Shown: positions 33,055 to 42,270, numbered from the stretch's first letter. The stretch: DNA of 51,863 nucleotides from Rhizobiaceae bacterium (GCA_029212415.1 JARGOF010000036.1:1-51863), one strand, 5' to 3'. The notes: generated by a model from the letters alone, not told the origin. Program-made: numbers and translations.

Positions 33055-34041
33055 TCAAAAGTCCGCTGCGACCGCTGTGGTTGGATCCAGCTTGTCCAGA
33101 GGGTACCCTTGCGCCTTGGCAACCCAGCCCCAGGATGCGTTCAGCAGTTCGGGTTTGAAGACACCCATGCCGTCAGCCTCGGTGATTTCATTGACCATCA
33201 ACGGAATGGACGCTTCCCACTGTTCCTGTGCAACCTGCTCGTCGACTTCGGGAACCATGGCCTTCAAGGCAGCAGCAGCACCCGCCGGATCATCAATCGC
33301 GGCAAGTGTTGCCTTCTGGTAGGCAGCGACCAGACGCTTGAGCACATCTGGACGCTCAGAGATCATCCGGTCGGAAGTGAACAGAGAAAGCCCATAGCCC
33401 TCATAGCCATATTCAGACCAGGGCACCGCCTTGAAGGTTTTGCCGACTTCCTTGAGCGGCGCCATATAGGCCGGAGCGACGGTCAACCAGTTGATCGTGC
33501 CATCGACCTGACCGGTTGCCAGCATCGGCGCCAGCGCACCGGGATCGACTTTCAAGACTTCGACACTTGCCGGATCAATGCCATTGGCTTGCAGCACCAG
33601 GGGCCACGATACATTGGAAGACGAGAATGTTGCGGTGGCCAGCTTTTTACCAGCCACATCCTTGAGTGTTTCGATGCCCGAATCGCTGGTCGTGAAAATT
33701 GCATCCGGTTGCTTGGTGTAGATCGGCATCAAGGCCTTGACCGGCGCATCTTCCGCTGCCACGGCTTGCAGCAACGCGGAAAGACCGCCTGTTCCAACGT
33801 CAGCAGCGCCGGTGGCAAGTTTGGTGACAACGTCCGAAGATCCACGCCCAATGGCAACGGTCACGTCAAGTCCGGCATCGGCAAAGATGCCTTTCTCCAC
33901 GCCATAATAGACGGCTGCCTTGTCGCCGGCCGGAAGCCAGTCGATCATGAAGGTGACCGCATCAGCGGCACGGGCAACGCCTGTGCTCAGGGCCACGGCA
34001 AATGCGGAAATCATCAGTTTTTTCAAGGTGGTTTGTTTCAT
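33055..34041 (-). CDS. Periplasmic ABC substrate-binding protein, NMT1/THI5-like
   Basis: A 328-residue binding protein with a signal peptide ending GVARAAD. The mature start VTFMIDWLPAGDKAAVYYGVEKGIFADAGLDV is the NMT1/THI5-like signature, shared by thiamine-pyrimidine (HMP), riboflavin, nitrate and sulfonate binders. Three ATGs stand in a row; I chose the third (34041), which has the right spacing from GGAG. Its start nearly touches the hydrolase stop (34044). Ligand residues cannot be read reliably. The family bias towards heterocycles agrees with the catabolic enzymes in the operon. Confidence 0.9.
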   Translation of the reverse strand: MKQTTLKKLMISAFAVALSTGVARAADAVTFMIDWLPAGDKAAVYYGVEKGIFADAGLDVTVAIGRGSSDVVTKLATGAADVGTGGLSALLQAVAAEDAPVKALMPIYTKQPDAIFTTSDSGIETLKDVAGKKLATATFSSSNVSWPLVLQANGIDPASVEVLKVDPGALAPMLATGQVDGTINWLTVAPAYMAPLKEVGKTFKAVPWSEYGYEGYGLSLFTSDRMISERPDVLKRLVAAYQKATLAAIDDPAGAAAALKAMVPEVDEQVAQEQWEASIPLMVNEITEADGMGVFKPELLNASWGWVAKAQGYPLDKLDPTTAVAADF

Positions 34042-34043
34042 CA

Positions 34044-34901
34044 TCATACTCCAGTTTTTGATTGTGTGTTTTCGGATTTGCCCTGAGCAGACCGCTCCGA
34101 TTGGTCGCAGTCGGTTTCCCCCAGCAGAAAGGGGATCAGGGAATTGGCAAGCAGATCGGGCGCACTGAGCTGCGGCGTATGGCCGGTCGGCAGGGATACG
34201 ACCAATGCCCCCGGAACCAGTTCCTGCATGCGCCGTTGCAGGAGCAGATCGATTGAACGGTCCTTTGTCGCCTCGACATACAATCGCGGCAGGCTGCCGA
34301 ACCGCTCCGGCGTGAAGGTGGCATTGATCGCCCGGCCACCCTCGGGCTGGGGCGTCAGGCGTTCAGCGGCACTTGTTGCCAGTTCCGTCGGGCAATCGCT
34401 GAACAGGATGGCTTTGGCCGCAGCAAGCGGAACGCTGCTTTGCCGACCGTCAGCTGACCATTGCAGTTCGCCGGTGATCCCGTATGAGATGGCCGCCGTT
34501 TCGGCGACACTCTTTTGAACCGTCGCAAAGGCCACACCACTCGGCAACATCATCCCGGCAATGAAGGCAATGCGTGACACTCTTTCACGAAAGTTTTCGG
34601 CGACTGCGGTGGCGACGATGCCACCAGCCGAGTGCCCCACCAGCGAGACCTGTCCGGGCAATTTTGCCAGCAGCCTGCCGATATGGTCCAGATAGGTCTG
34701 AAGCGAAATCTCTGCATCGGTGGCAGGCCCGTGGCCATTGCCCGGCAGATCCACCGCAACACAGACAATGCCGGCTGCGCGCAAATAGGGCACAAGCGCG
34801 TTCCACGCCCAGCTTCCCTGCCAGGCACCATGAATCAGGATCACCGTATCGGGACCTTCAGAGATTTTCGGGTGAGGAGCAGCAGCCACAGGAGGGGTCA
34901 T
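34044..34901 (-). CDS. Alpha/beta-hydrolase
   Basis: A 285-residue hydrolase. ILIHGAWQGSWAWN forms the oxyanion hole, GHSAGG holds the nucleophilic serine, and GHTPQLS near the C-terminus the histidine. HGAWQGSW and the lid region resemble the plant methylesterase/hydroxynitrile-lyase and pyrethroid-hydrolase group. No signal peptide is clear, so it is cytoplasmic. It should cleave an ester, lactone or C-C bond in the pathway of this operon. The start overlaps the oxygenase stop as ATGA and the stop adjoins the binding-protein start. Confidence 0.88.
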   Translation of the reverse strand: MTPPVAAAPHPKISEGPDTVILIHGAWQGSWAWNALVPYLRAAGIVCVAVDLPGNGHGPATDAEISLQTYLDHIGRLLAKLPGQVSLVGHSAGGIVATAVAENFRERVSRIAFIAGMMLPSGVAFATVQKSVAETAAISYGITGELQWSADGRQSSVPLAAAKAILFSDCPTELATSAAERLTPQPEGGRAINATFTPERFGSLPRLYVEATKDRSIDLLLQRRMQELVPGALVVSLPTGHTPQLSAPDLLANSLIPFLLGETDCDQSERSAQGKSENTQSKTGV

Positions 34902-35881
34902 GCGACATAGGTTTTCTTGTACATGGACTGCAGATGCTCCTCGACCGTGATCGGCGGGTATTTCGGTAGCCCGCCCGGCGCGACGCATGTCTCAATACAA
35001 TCGACGACGTAGTCCGGATTGCCGACATAGAAGAACGGGATGGAATAGCGCTCGCGTCCGGAGGCATTGACCACACGGTGCAGCGTTGAACGGTAGGTAT
35101 CGTTGGTCCACCGGGCGATCATGTCGCCAAGATTGACAACAAATGCACCCGGAACCGGATTGGCATGGATCCAGCTTTGATTCTCATTGTCAAAGACCTG
35201 AAGCCCGCCGACATCGTCCTGCATGAGAATGGTCAGCCCGCCGAAATCGGTATGGGCACCAGCGCCCTTTTCACCCTCACCCGCGTCAGGGCGCTGCGGC
35301 GGATAATGCAACAGGCGCAGCGTTGCCATCGGGTCCTTGCAAAAGGGTTTGAAGTGATCTTCCGGCAGATCCAGCGACAGCGCCATTCCCTGCATCAACT
35401 GTTCGCCAAGGTCCTGCAGCGCCGCGAAATAGGCCTTCATCGTCGGGCGAAAGCCGGCACGCCCCCGGGGCCAGACATTTGGTCCGCGATTGAAACGGCC
35501 GGCAACGACGCGTGGATCACTCTCGTCCAGTTCCAGCCCGATATAATAGCCTTCCTTGCGGTCCGGCGGTGCACCGGCTTCCAGGGTCTGGCCGCCCAGT
35601 ACCTCATAGCCACGATTGCACTTGGAGACTGACTTCTCCACCCGCATCTTTTCTTCAAGCGTCTGATCAAAGAAACCGCGCGCCTCTTCAAAGGCTGCAT
35701 CCATCAGCCCCTGGGGGACACCGTGCCCGGAACAGTAAAAGAAGCCCTTGTCGAGGCAACTTGCCCGCAGGGCTTTGCCGACAGCGGCCCGGTCACCCGC
35801 ATCGTTCGAAGACAGGCCCGATACATCGATTATCGGCAATGTTGCCGTCTGAACTGTCTTTGCATCAAGCGCTGTTTTCAT
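34898..35881 (-). CDS. 2-oxoglutarate/Fe(II)-dependent oxygenase, isopenicillin-N-synthase family
   Basis: A 327-residue non-haem iron enzyme. The N-terminal DIOX_N part begins LPIIDVSGLSS and includes GFFYCSGHGVP. The iron triad is H210, D212 and H268, and the R-x-S pair that binds 2-oxoglutarate is R278 and S280 (RYSIPFF). It would hydroxylate a small substrate with O2. Fungal thymine 7-hydroxylase belongs to this superfamily, which fits a pyrimidine-like substrate but does not prove it. GGGG precedes the ATG at 35881. It is first in the nine-gene operon, 153 bases downstream of the LysR gene. Confidence 0.9.
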   Translation of the reverse strand: MKTALDAKTVQTATLPIIDVSGLSSNDAGDRAAVGKALRASCLDKGFFYCSGHGVPQGLMDAAFEEARGFFDQTLEEKMRVEKSVSKCNRGYEVLGGQTLEAGAPPDRKEGYYIGLELDESDPRVVAGRFNRGPNVWPRGRAGFRPTMKAYFAALQDLGEQLMQGMALSLDLPEDHFKPFCKDPMATLRLLHYPPQRPDAGEGEKGAGAHTDFGGLTILMQDDVGGLQVFDNENQSWIHANPVPGAFVVNLGDMIARWTNDTYRSTLHRVVNASGRERYSIPFFYVGNPDYVVDCIETCVAPGGLPKYPPITVEEHLQSMYKKTYVA

Positions 35882-36034
35882 GGCGATCCCCAAACGTGTT
35901 GTGCAGACGCTATGGGGACTTTCGCGCTCTTAAAAGAACATTTTTTCGCTCATGATGATGCCGAAACAGCAGCGCGGCATCTATCGTGTCTATAGGACTG
36001 CGATTCAAGGAAGGAATTTTGCGGCAGAGGATTT

Positions 36035-36946
36035 TCAGCCCGCACCCTCGATCATCTGAATCTCTTCAACCAATATCTTGAGGAACAGATCCACCGCGGC
36101 AGGGACAGAACGCCCGGCGCGCACATAGATCCCCAGATCACTCCAGACAGGGCCTTTTGCATCGAGGGGAACATGGACCAGTTCACCCATGGCAATGGAA
36201 CGATCCAATCCGACCAGCGTCTGGAAGCCGATGGCCGAACCCTGCATGGCAAGCTGACGCATCAGGTCGATGGAGTTCGTACGCATGGCCGGGTCGATGG
36301 TGCGTTTGGATTGGGTGATCAGCGGATCCAGCAATTGCGAAATTGACAAATCGTTGCTTGCGTAAACCATTGGATAGTCGGCACAATCACTGAAGGTGAC
36401 ACATTCGCGCTGCGCCAGCGGATGATCCGGCGCCATGATCGCACCGAGTTTGAATTTGGCAACAAAAATCTGCCGCAATTCCGGTGACCGCGGCAGATTG
36501 AACGCGATGCCGATATCCGTCAGTCCGTTCTGCACCTGCTCGGGAATGGCTGCAGATCCCATGGAATCAACCGAATAGGTAATCCGGGGCGCCCGTTCCT
36601 TCAGTTCGCGCAGAACGATCGGCAGCAGCGATGTGCATACCCCTTCCACCGCGCCAATTGTCAGATGGCCGATCCTGGCTCCCTTCAGGGCGTCTATCTC
36701 GGCTCTTGCCCGGTCCAGGTCCTGCAAGACAACAATCACGTGATGGGCCAGAATCTCACCGGCGGAACTCAGGCTGACACCGGTCGATGAGCGATCAAAG
36801 AGCGGCGTGCCGACGAGATCTTCGAGTTTGAGAATTTGTCGGTTGACAGCGGAAGACGCGACGTTGAGACGTCGCGCAGCCTCGCGTATCGATCCAGCCC
36901 TGCGCACCGCGTCGAAATAGTGAATCGCACTTGAATGAATCCGCAT
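36035..36946 (-). CDS. LysR-family transcriptional regulator
   Basis: A 303-residue regulator. The N-terminal helix-turn-helix has SIREAARRLNVASSAVNRQILKLED, with PLFDR after it, and the rest is a periplasmic-binding-like effector domain. GGGGGCC precedes the ATG. It lies directly upstream of the nine-gene catabolic operon on the same strand and is divergent from the VOC gene, so it may control either or both. LysR proteins typically autoregulate from the divergent gap, here 36947-37182. No clear T-N11-A site could be singled out. Confidence 0.9.
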   Translation of the reverse strand: MRIHSSAIHYFDAVRRAGSIREAARRLNVASSAVNRQILKLEDLVGTPLFDRSSTGVSLSSAGEILAHHVIVVLQDLDRARAEIDALKGARIGHLTIGAVEGVCTSLLPIVLRELKERAPRITYSVDSMGSAAIPEQVQNGLTDIGIAFNLPRSPELRQIFVAKFKLGAIMAPDHPLAQRECVTFSDCADYPMVYASNDLSISQLLDPLITQSKRTIDPAMRTNSIDLMRQLAMQGSAIGFQTLVGLDRSIAMGELVHVPLDAKGPVWSDLGIYVRAGRSVPAAVDLFLKILVEEIQMIEGAG

Positions 36947-37182
36947 GCTGATGGCCCCCTGATCGCGCCCGGTGCGGCGGAATTGAAATTGCCATGATAA
37001 TGGCTTGGCTCCGGCGCAGGAACTTCTAATGCGTGTATTGGGCCAGAAATGTCAATTTGCGCCGGTTCAGTTTCACGACCCATTCTTTGTCGCGTTTACA
37101 ATTGTTCAACCGACTCTTGCCACGGGCCCATAATGAATCCAGACTTGGTGACAGCGACCCATCGCAGCCCTGAGGAGTGATC

Positions 37183-37773
37183 ATGAGGAAACTTCAGACA
37201 CAAGGTGTTCACCACATCACCATCACCGGCGCTGATCGGCAGACATCAATTGATTTCTGGGAAGGTGTGCTGGGCATGCCATTTGTCTTCGAGCAACCCA
37301 ATCTGGACAATTCATCGGAGAGCCATCTCTATTTCGACCCCGGCGATGGGCGCTTGATCACCATCTTCACCGACGAGGCGCGGGTTCCCGACCCGGCAAG
37401 AACACCAACCTTTCCCGGCTGTGTTCATCATCTGGCATTTTCCGTCAGCAAGGCGACCTTCAGTCAATGTGTCGAACGGTTGGATGAGCGCGGCATCAGC
37501 CACAGCGGCCCGAAGGATCGCGGATTCATGGACTCCATCTATTTCAAAGATCCACTGGGGCTGCTGATCGAACTGGCGTCCTACCGTTTTGAACCGCCCT
37601 TTGGCTATTCACACGGGCAGGTGATGATTGAAGCGCATAAATTGCGGGTTGAACGCGGTGACTACAATATCGAAGAGGTTCATCTGGCGGACGCCATCGA
37701 GAACCTTGTGCTGCGCAACCGCGAAAGCCTGTCTTCAGACCGCAGCGCCAAAGACCCCTATCGCTATGGATAG
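37183..37773 (+). CDS. VOC-superfamily (glyoxalase/dioxygenase-fold) protein
   Basis: A 196-residue metal-binding protein with two beta-alpha-beta-beta-beta modules. HHITITG at 10-16 and VHHLAFSV at 81-88 carry first-strand histidines, and LLIELASY supplies a glutamate ligand. The frame opens at a GTG at 37177, but the ATG at 37183 has GAGGAG five bases upstream. It may be a ring-cleaving dioxygenase, glyoxalase or isomerase; which one cannot be told. It is divergent from the LysR gene, a common regulator-target arrangement, and ends before a strong hairpin. Confidence 0.85.
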   Translation: MRKLQTQGVHHITITGADRQTSIDFWEGVLGMPFVFEQPNLDNSSESHLYFDPGDGRLITIFTDEARVPDPARTPTFPGCVHHLAFSVSKATFSQCVERLDERGISHSGPKDRGFMDSIYFKDPLGLLIELASYRFEPPFGYSHGQVMIEAHKLRVERGDYNIEEVHLADAIENLVLRNRESLSSDRSAKDPYRYG

Positions 37774-37817
37774 ATGCGAGCCTGCTTTGGGTTGGTCGGT
37801 GTGAAACAGGGTATATT

Positions 37818-37857
37818 CGATCACGGCAACGCTCTTTTGCAGCTGCTGCCGTGATCG
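37818..37857. terminator. Perfect 11-base stem-loop between convergent genes
   Basis: CGATCACGGCA (37818-37828) and TGCCGTGATCG (37847-37857) pair perfectly around an 18-base loop. It is central in the 104-base gap between the VOC gene and the MetE-like gene, which converge. It probably serves both transcripts, although no long T-run follows on either strand. Confidence 0.65.
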
Positions 37858-37877
37858 CAATTTGTCAGGTCGGCAGA

Positions 37878-38999
37878 TCAGCTGTCGACACCGCCCCAGA
37901 TTTCTTCAGCCGTGCGGACCACCAGTTCAAGTTTTTTGCGCTGGTCGTCATAGGTCAGTGAATTGCCCTCTTCGGTTGAAGCAAAGCCACATTGCGGCGC
38001 AATGCCGAGCTGGTCCATATCCGCGAATTTGGCGGCATTTTCAAACTGGCGCTTGAGATCATCAACGGTCTCGAGCGTACCCACCTTGGTGGTGATGAAG
38101 CCGGGCAAGACCCGCTGTTTGCCCTTGGCCAGCAGGCTCAGAGGCTCAAGACCACCGGCGCGGTCCGTATCATATTCCATGAAGAAGACATCAACGCCGG
38201 TCTTGTTGAATACGGCGTCGGCGGCCGCATCATAGGCCCCTTCTGCTGCATGGGTTGAACGGAAATTGCCACGACACATGTGCATGCCGATGATCATGTC
38301 ATCGGGGCGGTCCTTGATGGCCTCATTCATCATCCATGCATAACGGTCAATCAGCCAATCGGGATCGCGCCCGTCGGCCTTTTGTGCGGCCCGGTGTTTG
38401 GGATCGCACAGATAGGCGAAGAAAATATCGTCCATCTGGAGATAGCGGCACCCGGCCTTGTAGAAAGCCGCAACGGCCTTTTTGTAAGTGGCGGCGATGT
38501 CAGCCAACAGGATGTCCTGGTCGCTGTATTCCTTGGGATGAATGTCTGCAGAGGCCGTCCTGAAATGGCAGCAGCTCGGTCCGGGAATGGAAATCTTCGG
38601 CACCACATTGGTGACGGAAGCGACAAATTTGAAATGATCCAGCATCGGGTGGTCGTCCGGAAAATCCAGTTTCGACGTGATGGTGGGATAGATCGGACGC
38701 AGCTTCACCCCGGCAAATTGCACGCCTTCATCGCGTTCTTCCAGATCCAGTCCGGTCAGGCCACCCATGAAATCATAGTGCCAGAAAGAGCGCCTGTATT
38801 CGCCGTCGGTAACGGCAAGAAGGCCTACGTCTTCCTGCATGGCAACGGCATCGCGGATTGCCTGATCTTCCACGGCCTTCAGTTCATCGGCGGAGATGGT
38901 TTTGTCTTCAAAGTGCTTTTTGCGGGCATCCTTGACGCTTTCGGGGCGCAGGAGGCTGCCCACATGGTCAGCGCGGAAGGGTGGTTTGGCCTTTGCCAT
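37878..38999 (-). CDS. MetE C-terminal-domain family methyltransferase (YxjG-like)
   Basis: A 373-residue enzyme of the short cobalamin-independent methionine-synthase family. It begins PFRADHVGSLLRPESV, as in YxjG-type proteins, and differs clearly from the MesD-like protein at 3010. Zinc ligands are visible as His and Cys in GMHMCRG and Cys in PQCGFAS; DGEYRR matches the DGE motif of the barrel. It would move a methyl group onto a thiol such as homocysteine. It is the last gene behind the TRAP transporter genes, 64 bases from DctM, suggesting that the imported compound is methylated or sulfur-bearing; this is inference. Confidence 0.87.
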   Translation of the reverse strand: MAKAKPPFRADHVGSLLRPESVKDARKKHFEDKTISADELKAVEDQAIRDAVAMQEDVGLLAVTDGEYRRSFWHYDFMGGLTGLDLEERDEGVQFAGVKLRPIYPTITSKLDFPDDHPMLDHFKFVASVTNVVPKISIPGPSCCHFRTASADIHPKEYSDQDILLADIAATYKKAVAAFYKAGCRYLQMDDIFFAYLCDPKHRAAQKADGRDPDWLIDRYAWMMNEAIKDRPDDMIIGMHMCRGNFRSTHAAEGAYDAAADAVFNKTGVDVFFMEYDTDRAGGLEPLSLLAKGKQRVLPGFITTKVGTLETVDDLKRQFENAAKFADMDQLGIAPQCGFASTEEGNSLTYDDQRKKLELVVRTAEEIWGGVDS

Positions 39000-39063
39000 G
39001 ATTGTTTCTCCATTGAACGAGGCTATTGATTTTCGGGGATTTTAAAGCGGGCAGGATGTCTTG

Positions 39064-40422
39064 TCACCCGGAGAGAAAACGCGGCATCCACAAAACGATG
39101 ATGGGAAAGGCGATCAACAATGTGATGCGCACCAACTCCGCCAGAAAGAAGGGAATGATGCCCTTGAAGGTTTCCGACATCGGCACATCCGTGGCCTGAG
39201 CCGATATGATGAAGACATTCATCCCGACGGGCGGCGTGATCAACCCGAGTTCCACCACAATCAGCGCCAAAATGCCGAACCAAATTTTCAGGTCTTCGGT
39301 GCCCATGCCAAATCCGGCCTGCGCCGCTGACACGTAATCTCCGCCATTGAGCTCCACCAGCACCGGCCAGAAAAACGGAATGGCCAAAAGGATCATCGAC
39401 AGCGAATCCATCAGGCAGCCCAGAATGATCAGGGCAACAAGCAGGAGCACCAGAATGGTCATCGGCGCCAGACCGGAACTGACCATCCACTCGGCCACGG
39501 CCTGTGGGACGCCGCCACGCGACATGAAGATCTTGAGCATTTCAGCGCCCAGCAGGATCAGATAGATCATTCCCGCTGTCTTGGCAGTATCCAGCAAAGC
39601 GCCGCGCATGTCTTTCCAGCGAATATCACCGCGCACGATGCCGTAGAGAGAGACGAAGAATACGCCGACAGCCGCCGCTGGCGTCGGATTGAAATATCCG
39701 AAATAGATACCGCCGATCACCAGACCAAAGATTACCAGCACCGGAATGACATTTATCGTTGCTTCGCGAAACTCGCGCAGATTGACGGCGTCTCCGGGCG
39801 GGCCGGCTTCCGGCCACAGGCGCACATAGATGGCAATGGTCAGCAAAAACAGGATGACAGCAATGATACCGGGTATAAAGGCAGCCATGAACATGGTGAC
39901 TATATTGGCTTCAACAATGATCGCGTAGATCACCAGCACCACTGAAGGCGGGATCAGAATGCCCAATACGCCACCGGCAGCAACGGTGCCTGTTGCCAAT
40001 GAACCGGAATATTTGAAACGCTTCAATTCCGGCAGGGCAACCTGACCCATGGTCGATGCGGTTGCCAGTGAAGATCCGCAGACAGCGCCGAAGCCGGCGC
40101 AGGCCGCAATCGCAGACATGGCCACGCCGCCACGCATCCAGCCAAGCCAGGCATTGGCAGCGCGGAACAGATCCTTGGAAAGGCCGGCGCGGGTGGAAAT
40201 ATTGCCCATCAGCACGAACATCGGCACAACCGACAAGTCGTAGATCGAGAATTGACCATAGGCCAATGTCTTGAGCTGGCTGAGAAAAATTGCAGGCCCA
40301 TTGAGAATGGTAACGCCAACTCCGGCGACCAGTATCATTGCATAGGCAATGGGAATTCGAATGGCGATCAGTACAATCAGTACCGCCAACCCGGCAAAGC
40401 CGATCATCAACGCATCTTGCAT
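39064..40422 (-). CDS. TRAP transporter large permease (DctM family)
   Basis: A 452-residue membrane protein with about twelve hydrophobic segments, starting MQDALMIGFAGLAVLIVLIA. GVPQAVAEWM, GCLMDSLSMILLAIPFF and GLITPPVGMNVFI are hallmark sequences of DctM. It forms the sodium-coupled channel of a tripartite importer together with the small permease and the binding protein. The ATG lies one base after the stop of the small permease gene, so the start is set by coupling; a longer frame to 40473 is unlikely. The substrate is set mainly by the binding protein. Confidence 0.93.
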   Translation of the reverse strand: MQDALMIGFAGLAVLIVLIAIRIPIAYAMILVAGVGVTILNGPAIFLSQLKTLAYGQFSIYDLSVVPMFVLMGNISTRAGLSKDLFRAANAWLGWMRGGVAMSAIAACAGFGAVCGSSLATASTMGQVALPELKRFKYSGSLATGTVAAGGVLGILIPPSVVLVIYAIIVEANIVTMFMAAFIPGIIAVILFLLTIAIYVRLWPEAGPPGDAVNLREFREATINVIPVLVIFGLVIGGIYFGYFNPTPAAAVGVFFVSLYGIVRGDIRWKDMRGALLDTAKTAGMIYLILLGAEMLKIFMSRGGVPQAVAEWMVSSGLAPMTILVLLLVALIILGCLMDSLSMILLAIPFFWPVLVELNGGDYVSAAQAGFGMGTEDLKIWFGILALIVVELGLITPPVGMNVFIISAQATDVPMSETFKGIIPFFLAELVRITLLIAFPIIVLWMPRFLSG

Positions 40423-40423
40423 G

Positions 40424-40951
40424 TCAGAGGCTTCCTGTCTTGTAGGCTGAGACAGCCTGTGCCGAGTCGACAAGCGTCAGAATCGACGCGACGGCCAGCA
40501 GCACCAGGGAGATCAGAATGGGAATGAATGCCCACCAATGCGGCACCTGCAAAATGGCGGTTGTTTCCTCGTATTTGATGTAATCATACATTCCGGCCCA
40601 CATGCGCGAAAGCAACAGCAGACTGAAACCGATTGCAATGATGGAAGCCAGCAGGCCCAGCAACGCAATGGTGCGTGGTGAAGCGCCGGAGGTAAAAATA
40701 TCTGCCGTGACATTGGCTCCAGTCATCTGGCAGTAGGGCAGAAAGCAGAAGACGGAAATGGCCACACCCATCTGCACGATTTCAAAATCACCGGGAAAAG
40801 GTGTCCCCATCAATGCATTGCCTGTGACCGATGCAGAACTCATCAAAACCACGGCGAGCAGGATCAACCCACCCAGCAGAGCCCACAATTCGATGATTTT
40901 CCGGGCGAAGGTTTGCACCCCCGCCCGGTTATCTGTCTGACCCTCGTTCAT
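40424..40951 (-). CDS. TRAP transporter small permease (DctQ family)
   Basis: A 175-residue membrane protein with four hydrophobic segments, the usual DctQ form. VTGNALMGTPFPGDFEIVQM and FLPYCQMTGANVTADI are typical of the family's helix 2 and the following loop. It pairs with the large permease. The start is four bases after the binding-protein stop and the end is one base before DctM. Nothing unusual is seen. Confidence 0.88.
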   Translation of the reverse strand: MNEGQTDNRAGVQTFARKIIELWALLGGLILLAVVLMSSASVTGNALMGTPFPGDFEIVQMGVAISVFCFLPYCQMTGANVTADIFTSGASPRTIALLGLLASIIAIGFSLLLLSRMWAGMYDYIKYEETTAILQVPHWWAFIPILISLVLLAVASILTLVDSAQAVSAYKTGSL

Positions 40952-40955
40952 CGGG

Positions 40956-41996
40956 TCAGTTGGACGAGTGCTTGGCGATCAGCGCACGGGCCTTTTCAAC
41001 CAGTGCCTGACCATCAATACCCTTGGTGCCGACCTCTGCAATCCAGCGCTCAACGACCGGTTCCAGTGTGACGCGGAAAGCGTCTGTTTCTTCCGGCGTC
41101 AGCGTGACGTGCTTGTTGCCGGACTTGACTGCAAGCCCGATACCGAACTCATCCGTTGCACGCCAGATATCACCAACTTCACCCCACCAGGCCGGCGTTG
41201 AAGCATCGCTGAAGGCTTTCTTGATATCATCGGGCAATCCATCCCAGCGGGCCTTGTTCATGGAGACCTGGAAGGTTGTTGTACCAAAGCGCGTCTTGTC
41301 AGCGCCTTCAATCTGATACTCGGTCTGCTCCTGAAGCTTCAGCGGCGGGATGATTTCCCATGGAATGAATGCACCATCGACAACTTTCTTTGAAAGGGCC
41401 TGCGGCAAATCCGGCACAGGCATGGCGACGGGACTTGCACCGAGCGCTTCGATGATCCAGGCACCGGTGCGGGTTGGAATACGCATCTTCATGCCTTCCA
41501 GATCGGCAGGCGAGCGCACTTCCGTGTCAACCATGTGAATGCCCTGTCCGGCATGAACATGCAGGAACATGACCTCGACGCCTTCGTAGTCGTCCTTCAG
41601 GTCACTTTCGAACATTTCCTGCATGGCAAGATTGGTTGCCTTGGGATCGTTGGTATAGACAAATGGCAGTTCGAAGACTTCGGTACGCGGGAAAAGGCCC
41701 GGCGTGTAACCGTTCACCGTCCAGACCAGATCGACAACACCATCACGGGCCTGACGGATCAGCTCCGGAGGCTTGCCACCAAGGGACATGGCCGGATAGA
41801 TTTCGATCTTCACCTTGCCGCCGGAATTTTCCTCAACGGCCTTTGCCCAGGGCTCCAGCATTTTTGTGTGGGCCGGCGCCTTGGCTGACAGCAGATGATG
41901 CAGTTTGAATGTATATTCCTGGGCCATGGCGGCAGTGGAAACCGCAAGGGCGGCCATCGCTGCAAATCCAATGCCAATTATCTTATGCGTTTTCAT
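40956..41996 (-). CDS. TRAP transporter substrate-binding protein (DctP family)
   Basis: A 346-residue periplasmic protein, signal peptide to about residue 26 (STAAMAQ). LEGMKMRIPTRTGAWIIEALGASPVAMP contains the arginine that binds the substrate carboxylate in DctP proteins, so an organic acid is expected. GGGAG precedes the ATG. It is the first gene of the TRAP operon. Upstream, 42113-42165 is A+T-rich and contains an imperfect dyad (ATATG-AAAAA-CATGATAT on the minus strand) that could be a regulator site. No regulator is adjacent. Confidence 0.92.
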   Translation of the reverse strand: MKTHKIIGIGFAAMAALAVSTAAMAQEYTFKLHHLLSAKAPAHTKMLEPWAKAVEENSGGKVKIEIYPAMSLGGKPPELIRQARDGVVDLVWTVNGYTPGLFPRTEVFELPFVYTNDPKATNLAMQEMFESDLKDDYEGVEVMFLHVHAGQGIHMVDTEVRSPADLEGMKMRIPTRTGAWIIEALGASPVAMPVPDLPQALSKKVVDGAFIPWEIIPPLKLQEQTEYQIEGADKTRFGTTTFQVSMNKARWDGLPDDIKKAFSDASTPAWWGEVGDIWRATDEFGIGLAVKSGNKHVTLTPEETDAFRVTLEPVVERWIAEVGTKGIDGQALVEKARALIAKHSSN

Positions 41997-42270
41997 GTTG
42001 TTCTCCCTTACTCTATTTCCGGACGCGTCGTGGCCAGCAAATGGCTCAAAATCAGGTTTCCCCCTCTGACGCGCGCTCCCAACAGGCATCCGGCCAATGG
42101 TCGGACATCTGTTGAAAACAATATATCATGTTTTTCATATCAATTGCGCTATATATGCAAACAGATTAGTACCGAATTTACCCTGATAACACACTGAAAC
42201 GACAGGATTTGATCAAAAGGCTACGCGGCTTTGTAATAAGTGCACCTGCATTGACAATCCATCGGCATGA

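Noticed and set aside
39000-39063. SAM riboswitch before the MetE-like gene
   Set aside because: The gap after dctM is only 64 bases and shows no matching stem or conserved core. The region before the 3010 gene was also checked by eye and shows none.
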